A stretch of 64,000 nt of DNA from Hoeflea_A sp965249925 (GCA_965249925.1 OZ252260.1:3286001-3350000), one strand, 5' to 3'. Positions 8,728 to 17,825 are shown, numbered from the stretch's first letter. Notes: generated by a model not told the origin, from the letters alone. Made by a program: numbers and translations.

Positions 8728-9290
8728 CACACGTCACCGTTGGGCGGCAGCAGCAGGTCGTCGAAGGGCAGGTCGTAAAGCGCGATCAGCACGATGACCG
8801 TCGCCAGCGAGATCAGGACGGTACGCAGGCTCAGGCGGCCTTCGACCAGCGCGATCAGACCGGCCACCAGGGTCATTCCACCGATTGTGAAGCCGATGTA
8901 TTTCCACGGCACGGTGTCGCGCAGCAGCCGGTATGACAGTTCGTTACCCGTGACCGCATTGCTGACCGCCACGGCAAGCGGACCGCTCCAACGCATCAGG
9001 CTGGTGCTGACGATCAGCAGGACCAGCAACCGGAGGAGAAACGCCAGGTTGCGTTGCGAGATCGGCTTGCCCTCGTCCGGCGCGGATTGCAGGGCGAGCA
9101 TGACGCCGCCGACGAGAATGAACAGGCCGGCGACCGTCGGCGCGAGGGCATCACCGATGGCAACGTGCCGGCGCATCTGTTCGGTGATGCCGGTTTCCGT
9201 ATCGAGCGGCACCCAGATGGCGATCAACACCAGCGCGAAGACAATGCACAGCAGGCCCAGCAGGGCATCGCGGTTCAGTTTCCAGGACAT
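8727..9290 (-). CDS. tctB: Tripartite tricarboxylate transporter small permease (TctB family)
   Basis: The 187-residue protein has four predicted membrane helices: residues about 8-27 (LLGLLCIVFALVLIAIW), 52-68, 85-102 and 135-175. This is the usual TctB arrangement and size. It partners TctA in the membrane complex. It overlaps tctA by three bases and follows tctC by 57 nt. The sequence is poorly conserved across the family, so the call rests on topology and on its place between tctC and tctA. Confidence 0.88.
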   Translation of the reverse strand: MSWKLNRDALLGLLCIVFALVLIAIWVPLDTETGITEQMRRHVAIGDALAPTVAGLFILVGGVMLALQSAPDEGKPISQRNLAFLLRLLVLLIVSTSLMRWSGPLAVAVSNAVTGNELSYRLLRDTVPWKYIGFTIGGMTLVAGLIALVEGRLSLRTVLISLATVIVLIALYDLPFDDLLLPPNGDV

Positions 9291-9347
9291 GTCAAAGCCC
9301 CTCCGGATGGGGTCCGCGTCGGCCGCGGACCCGCGAGAGATGAAGGC

Positions 9348-10301
9348 TTAGTTCGAAGCGGCGTCGAGCAGTCTGCCGGCCGATTCCCAGTCGTTCTGCA
9401 TCAGTTCGGCCAATGCGTCGCCCTTGATGGTCGACGCGCCCCCGAATGCGCCCTTGATGAGGGCTCCGGCCTTGGTGTTTTCGTCGTTGACGACGGCGGC
9501 GATCGCTTCGGCCAACGCATCTCGGGCCTCCGGCGGCATGCCGGCGGGGCCGACGAAGACAAAATAGCCGTCGGCGTGGTAGTCCACGCCCAGATCCGAC
9601 ATTTTCGGTGCGTCCGGCGTCTGTACCAGCGGCGTGGACAGGGCCGACGCCAGGTTGACCAGATCACCGGCGGCAACGCCCTTCGACTGGATGCCGGCCA
9701 TGAAGCCGAGGTCCAGGTCGCCGGCATTGACGCCGTCCATGACGGCCTTGCCGCCGCGCACCGACACAATGTTGAAATCGACGTCATTGGCTTTGCCGAG
9801 CAGGTAGGCGAGGTCCGCCAGCTTCGGGCTCATCACGCCGAAGCGGATCTGCTCGCCACCCTTGGCCGCGGCGATCACGTCGTTGAAATCGTTCCAACCC
9901 TTCGACGCCGGTGAGACGATCCCCATCTGGAACCCGGCGGTGGTGGTGATCGGCGTGAAGTCGTCCTGGGACATCGGGGCATTCGCCGCCTGCATGTTGT
10001 AGGCGAGCGATTCGGTGACCAGCATGCCGATGGCGGTGCCGTCGTTCGGCTGGCCCCTCAGGGCATTGGCCAGGTTGATGCCGCCCTTGCCGGTCACCTG
10101 CTCCGGAATGAACTTCCAGCCAAGGCGGTTTTCGAGCTCCTCGGCAATCAGCCGGGCTTGCGTGTCGGCGCCGCCGCCGGCGCGAAATCCGATCATCAGC
10201 TTGATCGGCCCTGGCGGTGTCCAATCGGCCGCCGGGGCCGGGGTGGCGAGCATGGCGAAGGCGCCCACACAGGCGGCCGCCAGTCCGGTAAAATAACGCA
10301 T
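9348..10301 (-). CDS. tctC: TTT-family periplasmic substrate-binding protein (TctC/Bug family)
   Basis: The 317-residue protein starts with a Sec signal peptide (MRYFTGLAAACVGAFAMLATPAPA, cleavage probably after APA). A mature Bug/TctC fold follows, with GFRAGGGADTQARLIAEEL in the first ligand-binding loop. The chosen ATG has a strong GGGAGGAAC ribosome site; an upstream frame extension would bury the signal peptide. It is the first gene of the operon that also encodes TctB, TctA and a sulfatase, so the ligand is likely an anionic, perhaps sulfated, organic molecule. That is inference from context. Expression is probably controlled by the divergent MarR regulator. Confidence 0.92.
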   Translation of the reverse strand: MRYFTGLAAACVGAFAMLATPAPAADWTPPGPIKLMIGFRAGGGADTQARLIAEELENRLGWKFIPEQVTGKGGINLANALRGQPNDGTAIGMLVTESLAYNMQAANAPMSQDDFTPITTTAGFQMGIVSPASKGWNDFNDVIAAAKGGEQIRFGVMSPKLADLAYLLGKANDVDFNIVSVRGGKAVMDGVNAGDLDLGFMAGIQSKGVAAGDLVNLASALSTPLVQTPDAPKMSDLGVDYHADGYFVFVGPAGMPPEARDALAEAIAAVVNDENTKAGALIKGAFGGASTIKGDALAELMQNDWESAGRLLDAASN

Positions 10302-10347
10302 GAGTGTTCCTCCCAGTTCAAAAGTGCTGGTAGAGGGCCACAAAATC

Positions 10348-10361
10348 GTTGACCTGTCAAC
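10348..10361. promoter_or_regulatory. Candidate MarR operator GTTGAC-CT-GTCAAC
   Basis: A perfect 6-bp inverted repeat with a 2-bp spacer lies in the 97-bp gap between tctC (minus) and marR (plus). Its size and symmetry match typical MarR-family sites (TTGAC-NN-GTCAA). Its position suits simultaneous control of both divergent operons. The palindrome is seen; binding is inferred. Confidence 0.6.
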
Positions 10362-10398
10362 TAATTTCTGAAATATTGTTGCTCAGAGGAGGACTGGC

Positions 10399-10890
10399 GT
10401 GCCGGACAATCATCAACCAACAACCGGGGCTGCGCTTGGCGAAACGCCACTGCAGCAATTCGTGACCTTTCGCATGTCGCGGGTTCAGGCCCGGCTCAAC
10501 GCCCAGGCGTCGGATATCCTCGAGCGCCATAGCGGCCTGTCCCTGATCCAGTGGCGGACCATCGCCATCCTGGCGATCCTGGGCGAGACGACGCCGATGG
10601 CGGTTGCCCGTTTCGGGCGGCTCGATAAGGGTTTGCTTAGCCGCAAGCTGAAAGCGCTGATCGCTGACGGTTTGGTATCAAGTCGCAGCGATCCGAACGA
10701 CCAGCGCCGCCAGCTGTTGTCGCTGACCCGGGCTGGACGCGCCGTCTATGACCGATTGCTGCCGATCATGGAGGCGCGTCAGGCGCATCTGGTGGCGGAC
10801 CTCGATCCGCAGCAAAGGAGCGCCTTTCTCGAAGCGCTCGACAAGATCGAGCAGGCGACCGCGCGCCGCGACTTCCAGGTGATCGGATGA
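10399..10890 (+). CDS. MarR family transcriptional regulator
   Basis: The 163-residue protein carries a winged helix of the MarR type: LSLIQWRTIAILAILGETTPMAVARFGRLDKGLLSRKLKAL, then the wing LVSSRSDPNDQRRQLLSLT with the conserved D-R-R motif. It starts with GTG behind a perfect AGGAGG. Its stop overlaps the start of the following sulfatase (ATGA), so the two are co-translated. With the divergent TTT/sulfatase operon and the palindrome at 10348-10361, the simplest reading is a repressor that is released by the transported or desulfated compound. Confidence 0.92.
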   Translation: MPDNHQPTTGAALGETPLQQFVTFRMSRVQARLNAQASDILERHSGLSLIQWRTIAILAILGETTPMAVARFGRLDKGLLSRKLKALIADGLVSSRSDPNDQRRQLLSLTRAGRAVYDRLLPIMEARQAHLVADLDPQQRSAFLEALDKIEQATARRDFQVIG

Positions 10891-12314
10891 GCAACGTTCT
10901 CGTCATCATGTCGGATGAACATCAGGCGCGCGCCATGGGTTGCGCCGGGCACCCGCTCGTCAAGACACCGCATCTCGACGCGCTCGCCGCCCGCGGGGTG
11001 CGTTTCACCGACGCCTACACGCCGTCTCCGATCTGTGTGCCGGCGCGTGCCGCCTTTGCCACCGGACGCTATGTGCACCGCAACCGGTTGTGGGACAACG
11101 CCATGCCCTATGACGGTTCGCGTCCGGGCTGGGGACACGCCCTGCAGGCGGCCGGTATTCCGGTGGAATCGATCGGCAAGCTGCATTACCGCGCGCCCGG
11201 CGATCCGGCCGGTTTTGACATAGAGCACATTCCCATGATGGTGGCCGGCGGTGTCGGCATGGTCTGGGCTTCGATCCGTCGCGAAGACGAACGGATCCAC
11301 GGAAAACAACGCATGCTGGGCGATTACATCGGGCCCGGAACGAGCAAATACACCGATTACGATGCCGCGGTGGTCGAACGCACTCGGCAATGGATCGCCG
11401 ACCGGTCGCGGTCCGACCGGCCCTGGTGCCTGTTCGTCGGTCTGGTCGCGCCGCACTTCCCGCTCGTCGTGCCGCAGGAATTCTACGATCTCTATCCATT
11501 GGACGCGTTGCCGCCGCCGAAACTCCACCCGAGAGACGGCTATCGGCGCCATCCGTGGATCGAAAGGCAAAACGCCTTCATGGACAGCGAGGGCAAGTTC
11601 AGGGACGACGAGGAGCGCCGTCGGGCCGTCGCTGCCTATTTCGGCCTGTGCAGCTGGCTCGACCACAATATCGGGCTGATATTGCAGTCCCTGGAGGAGG
11701 CGGGCCTGATCGAGTCGACCACCGTGGTTTACACGTCCGACCACGGCGACAATGTCGGGGCGCGCGGTCTGTGGGGCAAATCCAACCTTTACGAAGAAAG
11801 CGTCGCCGTCCCGCTTCTGATGGCCGGACCGGGTCTTGCGCCCGGCGTCTGCCGCACGCCGGTCAGTCTGCTCGACCTGTCGGCGTCGATCCCGGCCCAT
11901 TTCGGCTGCCCGTTCGAGGCGGAGAAGGATGCGCGGCCGTTGCCCGCGCTGGCGAGCGCGCCGTCGGATCCCGAGCGGGTGGTTTTCAGCGAATATCACG
12001 CCGCCGGTGCGGTTTCCGGCGCTTTCATGCTGCGTAAGGGTCGATGGAAATACATTTACTACGAGGGATTCCCGGCGGAACTGTTCGATCTTCAGAACGA
12101 TCCCGAGGAAATCAACAACCTTGCCGATGACCCGGCCTTCGATCCGGTCTGCGCCACCCTGCATCGCGACCTCCTCAACATCTGCGATCCGCAGGCGGTC
12201 GACGCCATGGCCTTTGCCGATCAGGCGGCCCTGATCGAGCGGTATGGCGGGCGCGACGCCGCCTTGAAAATGGGCGCGCCGGGCGCCACGCCGCCACCCG
12301 ATCTGGAGAACTGA
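10887..12314 (+). CDS. Sulfatase (second formylglycine-dependent sulfatase of the cluster)
   Basis: The 475-residue protein begins MSNVLVIMSDEHQ with metal ligand Asp10. The formylglycine motif is Cys50-Val-Pro52-Ala-Arg54, and the second metal block is YTSDHGDNVGARGLWGKSN. The C-terminal WKYIYYEGFPAELFDLQNDPEE is the usual family end. It lacks a signal peptide. It is co-translated with MarR and differs clearly from the sulfatase at 5612-7135, so the two probably act on different esters or successive steps. The family also contains choline-sulfatases and phosphonate monoester hydrolases; I cannot choose among these from sequence alone. Confidence 0.9.
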   Translation: MSNVLVIMSDEHQARAMGCAGHPLVKTPHLDALAARGVRFTDAYTPSPICVPARAAFATGRYVHRNRLWDNAMPYDGSRPGWGHALQAAGIPVESIGKLHYRAPGDPAGFDIEHIPMMVAGGVGMVWASIRREDERIHGKQRMLGDYIGPGTSKYTDYDAAVVERTRQWIADRSRSDRPWCLFVGLVAPHFPLVVPQEFYDLYPLDALPPPKLHPRDGYRRHPWIERQNAFMDSEGKFRDDEERRRAVAAYFGLCSWLDHNIGLILQSLEEAGLIESTTVVYTSDHGDNVGARGLWGKSNLYEESVAVPLLMAGPGLAPGVCRTPVSLLDLSASIPAHFGCPFEAEKDARPLPALASAPSDPERVVFSEYHAAGAVSGAFMLRKGRWKYIYYEGFPAELFDLQNDPEEINNLADDPAFDPVCATLHRDLLNICDPQAVDAMAFADQAALIERYGGRDAALKMGAPGATPPPDLEN

Positions 12315-12489
12315 CGATTCGGTTTAACCGCGGCGTCGTCGTTGTCGACCGCCTGGCGCGGCCGCCATCCAACCGATGACGGTCGGGCATGGGATCCGTT
12401 CCCATGACTCGAGGCCTTCTTTGCTTTAGATACTGTTGCCCAATACCAGGTCCCGTGGAACAGACACCGTTTTCCGATGGAGTTCTGAG

Positions 12490-15400
12490 ATGTTCCGTCT
12501 CGGCGAATGGACGGTCGATCCGGCACTGCGCGAGATCGACAACGGTTCGCAGAAGTTGCGGCTGTCGCCCAAGGCGATGGCCGTTCTTTTGGCGCTTGAG
12601 GAGGCCGATGGCAGTGTCGTCGGACGCGGCGACCTGCTGGAACGCGTGTGGCCCGGCGTGACGGTCGGCGAGGAGGTGCTGACCCAAGCCATCGCGGAAC
12701 TGCGCCGCAGTTTCGGCGACCGGGCGCGCGCGCCGAATGTTATCGAAACCGTTCACAAATCCGGCTATCGGCTGCGGCTTCGATCCGAACCTGTGCCAGA
12801 TGGTGTCGAGGACACGCCGGGCGCAGTGCCTGAAACCGCGGCAACCGAACCGATGAGGCCGGTTGGCGAACGCAAGCGTATCACGGTGCTGGCTGCCGAT
12901 CTTGCATCGGCCGGTGCGGTCCTGGCGGCGGCTGATCCGGAAGAGGCGGAGGCGACGCTCGACAGGATCCTCGGCGGGATCGAAAAGCAAGCCGACCGGT
13001 TTGGCGGCATGCTGGTCAACCGGATGAACGACCGGGTGATGTTTCTGTTTGGCGCACCGGTCGCCCAGGAGGATCACACGTTTCGCGCCGCGCGGGCGGC
13101 GTTAGCCATACGCGACGAGATTTGCAGCACACAGCCGCCCGATACCGCTCACATCGATGGATCAATACGCATCGCCATCAGCTGCGGCGAAGCGGTGCTT
13201 CGCCACGGCGCCGGCAATCCCCTCCAGGCGGTCGGTGCGCCCATGACCAGTGCCGCCCAAATCCTGCCGGCGACGCCGACCGGCGTGATCCGGCTCGACG
13301 CCGCGACCTGGCGCCGGATTTCAGACGCGTTCGATGCCAAGCCGGCCATCGGAGGCACCCACTACGATCTGGTCGGTCTCAAAACCATCGCGACTGGTTT
13401 CGAACGCCGTGCCGCGCGCGGTCTGACACGCTTCGTGGGCCGCGAGTTCGAGATGGACCTGCTGCGCCACAGTGCCGAAAAGGCGCTGGAAGGAAGCGGC
13501 CAGATCGTGGCGGTGTCCGGTGAAGCCGGCATCGGCAAGTCGCGCCTGGTTCATGAATTTCTTGTCCAGATGCCGCAGCCGGAAGATTGGCTTGTCATAC
13601 GCGTTCTGCCGTCCGCCGAGGAGGCGTCGCCGTTCAGGGCGCTGCTTGTCGCACTGCGGGCGGCGTTGCGGATCGGTCCCGCCGACGACGACCGGACGGC
13701 GATCGCAAAGCTGCGCCGCGCGGTCGGCGAGCGTGAAGACATGTGTGCGCCGCTTTGCTCGCTGCTCTATCTGCCTTTCAAGGACTCCGAATTTGACAGG
13801 CTCGACCCGCGGCAACGTCTGCGCCGGATTGAGGAGGCGTTGTGCGAACTGCTGGTGATCAAGGCGGCGACGCAACCGGTCGTCCTGGTCATGGAGGATC
13901 TTCACTGGCTCGATGCCCGTACCGTGGAGATCCTGGGCGGGCTCGTCCGTACGGCACCGCAGATCAGGCTGCTTCTCGTTCTGACCAGTCGGCCCGAGTT
14001 CAGGTTTGCCTGGCACAACAGTCAGGGTTTCAACCATCGCCAGCTTGATCCGATGTCCGACGCGCTCGGGCTGGAGCTTTTGCAAGCCCTGCTGGGCACC
14101 GGTGCGGTTGTCCACGACATCGAGCGCCAGCTGATCGATCGCACTCGCGGCAATCCGTTGTTCCTGGAGGAAAGTGTCACGGCGCTTGCCGAATCCGGTT
14201 TCCTCACCGGGCAGCGGGGCGCCTATGCGCGTGGCAAGGCCGAGGCGATGTTCGGCGTCCCGGATAGCGTGCATGAAATCCTCGCCGCTCGCATTGATCG
14301 CCTTGCTGCGTTCGACAAGGAAATCCTGCAAGTGTGCTCCGTCATCGGTGCGGTGGTTCCGCTTGACTTGCTGCAAGATGCGGTCGGTGCCGGACAGCTT
14401 GACATCACGGAAGCGCTCGGACGTTTGCACGAGGCCGATTTCGTGCACCGGTCCCATCGCCACGCTACGCCGACATTCGCCTTCAAACACGCGATGACCC
14501 GCGAGGTCGCCTACGGTGTCCTGTTGGCCAAGCAAAAGGCTGATTTGCACCGACAGGTCGCCGAGGCCATGGAGCGGATCGGCATGCACCGCCGCCCCGA
14601 AAACGCCGCCGCGATGGCCAGGCACTGGACCAACGCGGGCCTCGGCGCACGCGCCATTCCGTACTGGCTTCAAGCCGGCAAGGAGGCGGTCGCGCGGTCC
14701 GCCAACAGGTTGGCGGTCGATGATTTCAGGGCGGGACTGGCTCTGATCTCCGAGATTACGGACCAAACCGAGCGCGACCGCGCCGAACTGGATCTGCTGA
14801 TCGCGCTGGGTGTGCCGCTCGGCAGCGTGTCCGGTGTCGGTTCACCGGAGGTCGGTGAGGTTTACGGTCGCGCGGAATCCCTGTGGCGACACCTTGGAAG
14901 CCCGACAGATTCGGTCGCCGCCGCGTTTGGATACTGGCTGCATCACTGTGCCCGTTCGGATTTTGGCAAAGCCAAGGAATTGGCTGACGATATCCTCGCG
15001 CTGGCCGAGCGAAGCGGAGACATCGACACGCTGGTCCAGGCCCATCACGCACAGTGGGGCACGCTCTTCGATCTCGGCGAGTTCGAGCCGGCGCTTGCCC
15101 ATGTCGATGCGTTGCTCGAGCTACCCCGTCCGGGAGATGCGCGGCGGCACCGTCGTCACGCAGCCGGCAGTCACGATCCGTGGGTTTGCGGGCTTGGTCA
15201 CGGCTCGCTGGCGCTGTGGATTCAGGGGCATTCACAAAAGGCGTTCGAATACAATAGGCGGGCACGCGCCATCGCCGACGAACTGGAGCATCCGGCAAGC
15301 AGTGCCCACGCGCTGCTTTATGCGCTGAAACTGCAGCTTTGCAGGCGCGAACCGTCGCCGGTCTTCGCCTTGGCCGACGCGCTTTCGGAACTGGCGGCCG

Positions 15401-15948
15401 AGCACGGGATGGTGGAATACCGGGCGCTCGCCGAAAGCATGCGGGGCTGGGCGTGCGCGCGGATCGGCGAGGCCGAGGGCCTGCGATTGCTCGGAGACAA
15501 TCTTGCGACTTACCGCAGCTACGGTCGGGTGGCTTACGAGGCCAAGCTGGTGGCCGAGTATGCTCTGCTCACCGGTCAGGCCGGCCGATTTGACGACGCT
15601 TTCGACATCTTGAACGAAGCTTTCGAGATTAGTGAGAGTGGGCGGATGACCTATTGGCTCGCCGATTTCCACCGTATGCGCGGTCTGCTGACGTTGATGA
15701 AAGACCCGTCCGATTTGGATGCGGCAGAGAAATCCTTGCGCCAGGCGCTGGAGATAGCGGATGAGCAGGGAGCGCGGATGCTGGCGTTGCGCGCCGCGAC
15801 CGATCTGGTGCAGATCCTCCAACAGAGCCGACGTTCAGCCGAAGCGGTGAAGCTTCTGACAGCGCGTCTTGGGTCCATTCCCGATGGCTCCGGGACCTTG
15901 GAAACAGCCGAGGCTGAAGGCGTGCTCGAGATTCTGAAGAGCGCCTGA
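12490..15948 (+). CDS. Large hybrid regulator: winged helix, class III cyclase-homology, AAA ATPase, TPR-like
   Basis: The protein has 1152 residues from the ATG. Residues 1-98 are an OmpR/CadC-type winged helix (ERVWPGVTVGEEVLTQAI, TVHKSGYRL). Residues 125-300 resemble a class III nucleotidyl cyclase (ITVLAADL with Asp137, FGGMLVNRMNDRVMFLFGAP with Asp181). The region that normally holds the transition-state Asn/Arg reads TSAAQILPATPTG instead, so catalysis may be lost. Residues 310-600 are an AAA_16/STAND ATPase with Walker A GEAGIGKS (344-351) and Walker B VVLVMED (464-470). The rest is helical and TPR-like. Such proteins integrate signals and activate transcription. A TTG start 18 codons upstream is possible but less likely. 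It stands alone; targets are unknown. Confidence 0.88.
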   Translation: MFRLGEWTVDPALREIDNGSQKLRLSPKAMAVLLALEEADGSVVGRGDLLERVWPGVTVGEEVLTQAIAELRRSFGDRARAPNVIETVHKSGYRLRLRSEPVPDGVEDTPGAVPETAATEPMRPVGERKRITVLAADLASAGAVLAAADPEEAEATLDRILGGIEKQADRFGGMLVNRMNDRVMFLFGAPVAQEDHTFRAARAALAIRDEICSTQPPDTAHIDGSIRIAISCGEAVLRHGAGNPLQAVGAPMTSAAQILPATPTGVIRLDAATWRRISDAFDAKPAIGGTHYDLVGLKTIATGFERRAARGLTRFVGREFEMDLLRHSAEKALEGSGQIVAVSGEAGIGKSRLVHEFLVQMPQPEDWLVIRVLPSAEEASPFRALLVALRAALRIGPADDDRTAIAKLRRAVGEREDMCAPLCSLLYLPFKDSEFDRLDPRQRLRRIEEALCELLVIKAATQPVVLVMEDLHWLDARTVEILGGLVRTAPQIRLLLVLTSRPEFRFAWHNSQGFNHRQLDPMSDALGLELLQALLGTGAVVHDIERQLIDRTRGNPLFLEESVTALAESGFLTGQRGAYARGKAEAMFGVPDSVHEILAARIDRLAAFDKEILQVCSVIGAVVPLDLLQDAVGAGQLDITEALGRLHEADFVHRSHRHATPTFAFKHAMTREVAYGVLLAKQKADLHRQVAEAMERIGMHRRPENAAAMARHWTNAGLGARAIPYWLQAGKEAVARSANRLAVDDFRAGLALISEITDQTERDRAELDLLIALGVPLGSVSGVGSPEVGEVYGRAESLWRHLGSPTDSVAAAFGYWLHHCARSDFGKAKELADDILALAERSGDIDTLVQAHHAQWGTLFDLGEFEPALAHVDALLELPRPGDARRHRRHAAGSHDPWVCGLGHGSLALWIQGHSQKAFEYNRRARAIADELEHPASSAHALLYALKLQLCRREPSPVFALADALSELAAEHGMVEYRALAESMRGWACARIGEAEGLRLLGDNLATYRSYGRVAYEAKLVAEYALLTGQAGRFDDAFDILNEAFEISESGRMTYWLADFHRMRGLLTLMKDPSDLDAAEKSLRQALEIADEQGARMLALRAATDLVQILQQSRRSAEAVKLLTARLGSIPDGSGTLETAEAEGVLEILKSA

Positions 15949-15976
15949 CCCGCCGAGGCGTGTGGCGTGGGATCGT

Positions 15977-16555
15977 TTACACTTGCGGGATCTTGTCGTT
16001 GCGGGCTGAAAAGCGTGCGGTTTGTGCGATACGCTTTTCCCGGGTGGCGGGCGTTTTGGCCAGTTTTATCCAGCGCAGCACATTGCGTTTGTAGGAATCG
16101 CCGAATGCCGCGAAATTGTCGGCGGCGAACTGTTCTCCCTCGAGTGCTTCGGTCAAATCGGCAGGCGCCAGCAGCGCATCCACATCGTCCAAGAAAGTCC
16201 ACAGGCCGTTGCGCTTTGATAATGCGATCGCCTTTCGCCCGGCTGGCTGCATGCGTCCCTCCCGCTCCAGTTTTTCGGCACGGACCTTGTAGCTTTTGGC
16301 CCAATGCTGTGTTTGTCGCGGCGAGATCAGCTGCATGGTCCGGTTTTCGTCAAGCTTGCGCCGGACACCGTCGATCCATCCGAAACAAAGCAGCTCGTCG
16401 AGGATCTCTGCCACCGAGACATATTTTTCCGGAACGTGTTTTTTGAAAGTCACAAGCCAGACGCTGGTGGCCTGCCCGTGGTTCGCTCCCAGCCACGCGC
16501 GAAGCTGGCTGGCCGAGGTCACTTCTACGCGGGCGAATTTCTCTGTCCTGGTCAT
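15977..16555 (-). CDS. YdeI/OmpD-associated family protein
   Basis: The 192-residue protein matches the YdeI/OmpDA family pattern: a central KYVSVAEILDELLCFGWIDG and the downstream LISPRQTQHWAKSY, with a C-terminal KTPATREKRIAQTARF helix. In enterobacteria members are linked to stress or bacteriocin protection, but the biochemical role is unknown. It is cytosolic, with no signal peptide or membrane segment. It converges with the large regulator (28 nt between stops) and is divergent from the sulfide operon, so it is probably transcribed alone. Confidence 0.8.
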   Translation of the reverse strand: MTRTEKFARVEVTSASQLRAWLGANHGQATSVWLVTFKKHVPEKYVSVAEILDELLCFGWIDGVRRKLDENRTMQLISPRQTQHWAKSYKVRAEKLEREGRMQPAGRKAIALSKRNGLWTFLDDVDALLAPADLTEALEGEQFAADNFAAFGDSYKRNVLRWIKLAKTPATREKRIAQTARFSARNDKIPQV

Positions 16556-16708
16556 CGGCGCTGCCTTTCAACGCCATTACGTCAAGAGGCGGTCGATGGA
16601 TTACGCTCGTCCACGCGTCCATTCGACGTCGGCTTTGTGACTTAATCACCGACAGGCGCTATCGGCTCCTCCATGTTGCAGCCCACAGACGCAACGGGAG
16701 AGCGCTTG

Positions 16709-16921
16709 ATGATCGCAAATGTCGGTACCGTGGATCGCCTGATCAGGCTAGTTCTCGGTCTTGCCCTGGTTCTTGCACCGTCTTTGTCGGGCGGTGCCCT
16801 CTGGAATGCAACCATACCGCTCTATGGGGCGTATGTTGTCGGTATCGTTTTGATGGCGACGGCGGTGTTCCGGTTCTGCCCCCTTTATCGCCTGCTCGGA
16901 TGGAGAACCTGCAAGGCATGA
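16709..16921 (+). CDS. DUF2892 (YgaP-like) small membrane protein
   Basis: The 70-residue protein starts MIANVGTVDRLIRLVLG, the hallmark of DUF2892, with two membrane helices and a C-terminal FRFCPLYRLLGWRTC block that holds two cysteines. DUF2892 proteins are often found fused to or beside rhodanese-type sulfurtransferases. The ATG has a GGGAGAG ribosome site. Its stop overlaps the start of the next gene (ATGA). It is the first gene of the sulfur operon. Confidence 0.85.
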   Translation: MIANVGTVDRLIRLVLGLALVLAPSLSGGALWNATIPLYGAYVVGIVLMATAVFRFCPLYRLLGWRTCKA

Positions 16922-17358
16922 TCATGTTCGAAACAGAATTCACCCCCTGGCAATCGCTTTTTGGCGGCGTGCTGATCGGTCTTTCGGCGACCCTGCTGAT
17001 GCTGCTGCATGGCCGGATCATGGGAGCGACCGGCGTTCTGGCCGGCTTTATAGCCCCCGCCAGCCTCAGGGATTGGCAATGGCGGGCCGCGGTGCTTGCC
17101 GGCATGGTATCGGCGCCGCTCGCCTATCACCTGGCCACCGGCTCGTTTCCGACCATTACCGTGCCGGTATCGATACCGATGCTGATTGTCGGCGGGTTGA
17201 TCGTTGGTGTCGGGGTGACCTTCGGCAGCGGCTGCACCTCCGGCCATGGCGTCTGCGGCATGGCACGGCTGTCGCCGCGATCCATAGTCGCCACGGTAAC
17301 CTTCATGGTCTTCACCTTCGCTACCGTCTTCGTGATCCGCCATGGGATGGGAGGGTAA
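16918..17358 (+). CDS. YeeE/YedE family membrane protein, first half
   Basis: The 146-residue protein has four membrane segments and the family motif GSGCTSGHGVCGMARLSPRS, whose cysteines carry sulfur species in YeeE (TsuA)-type thiosulfate transporters. It is one half of a split transporter; the second half follows after 4 nt. Together they would move thiosulfate or sulfane sulfur across the inner membrane, supplying or draining the persulfide dioxygenase and SQR encoded downstream. Confidence 0.9.
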   Translation: MIMFETEFTPWQSLFGGVLIGLSATLLMLLHGRIMGATGVLAGFIAPASLRDWQWRAAVLAGMVSAPLAYHLATGSFPTITVPVSIPMLIVGGLIVGVGVTFGSGCTSGHGVCGMARLSPRSIVATVTFMVFTFATVFVIRHGMGG

Positions 17359-17362
17359 TTCG

Positions 17363-17806
17363 ATGCGTGTCCTGTCCGCCTACATCATCGGCCTGGTCTT
17401 CGGTCTCGGCATTTCGATTTCCGGCATGGCCGACCCGGCCAAGGTGCTCAACTTTTTCGACATCGCCGGCACCTGGGATCCGAGTCTCATCTTCGTCATG
17501 GGCGGTGCCCTGGTGGTGACCTTCATCGGCTACCGCTTCGTGCTGCGCCAGCACGAGCCGGTTCTGGAGCACAGTTTCGTCCTGCCGAAAAGCCGGCTCA
17601 TCGACAAGCGCCTGCTCGGCGGCTCAGCGGTGTTCGGCATCGGCTGGGGCATCGCCGGGTTCTGTCCGGGCGGCGTGCTGCCGGTCATCGGGACCGGGCG
17701 TCCGGACGTGCTGATTTTCGTGGCCTCGCTGATCGCCGGCATGCTGGTGGCGAGGCTGTTCAACCGACCAACCGCGACCGTGGCCGGGCAGCCCGGGCGT
17801 GCCTGA
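17363..17806 (+). CDS. YeeE/YedE family membrane protein, second half (DUF6691)
   Basis: The 147-residue protein has membrane segments beginning LSAYIIGLVFGLGISISGMADPAKV and the conserved WGIAGFCPGGVLPVIGTGRPD, in which the cysteine aligns with the sulfur-carrying residue of YeeE. The ATG follows GGGAGG by a few bases, better than an in-frame ATG further upstream. It pairs with the preceding half to form a complete sulfur-compound permease. Confidence 0.9.
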   Translation: MRVLSAYIIGLVFGLGISISGMADPAKVLNFFDIAGTWDPSLIFVMGGALVVTFIGYRFVLRQHEPVLEHSFVLPKSRLIDKRLLGGSAVFGIGWGIAGFCPGGVLPVIGTGRPDVLIFVASLIAGMLVARLFNRPTATVAGQPGRA

Positions 17807-17825
17807 TAAAGCGAGGAGTAATGCC

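Noticed and set aside
10779..12164. Minus-strand open frame of 461 codons
   Set aside because: It is antisense to the marR-sulfatase operon and typical of high-GC DNA.
12436..12489. TTG-started extension of the large regulator
   Set aside because: The winged-helix domain begins at the ATG at 12490, and the extension adds no conserved sequence.
13321..14766. Minus-strand open frame of 481 codons
   Set aside because: It is antisense to the large regulator, which has clear Walker motifs in the plus frame.
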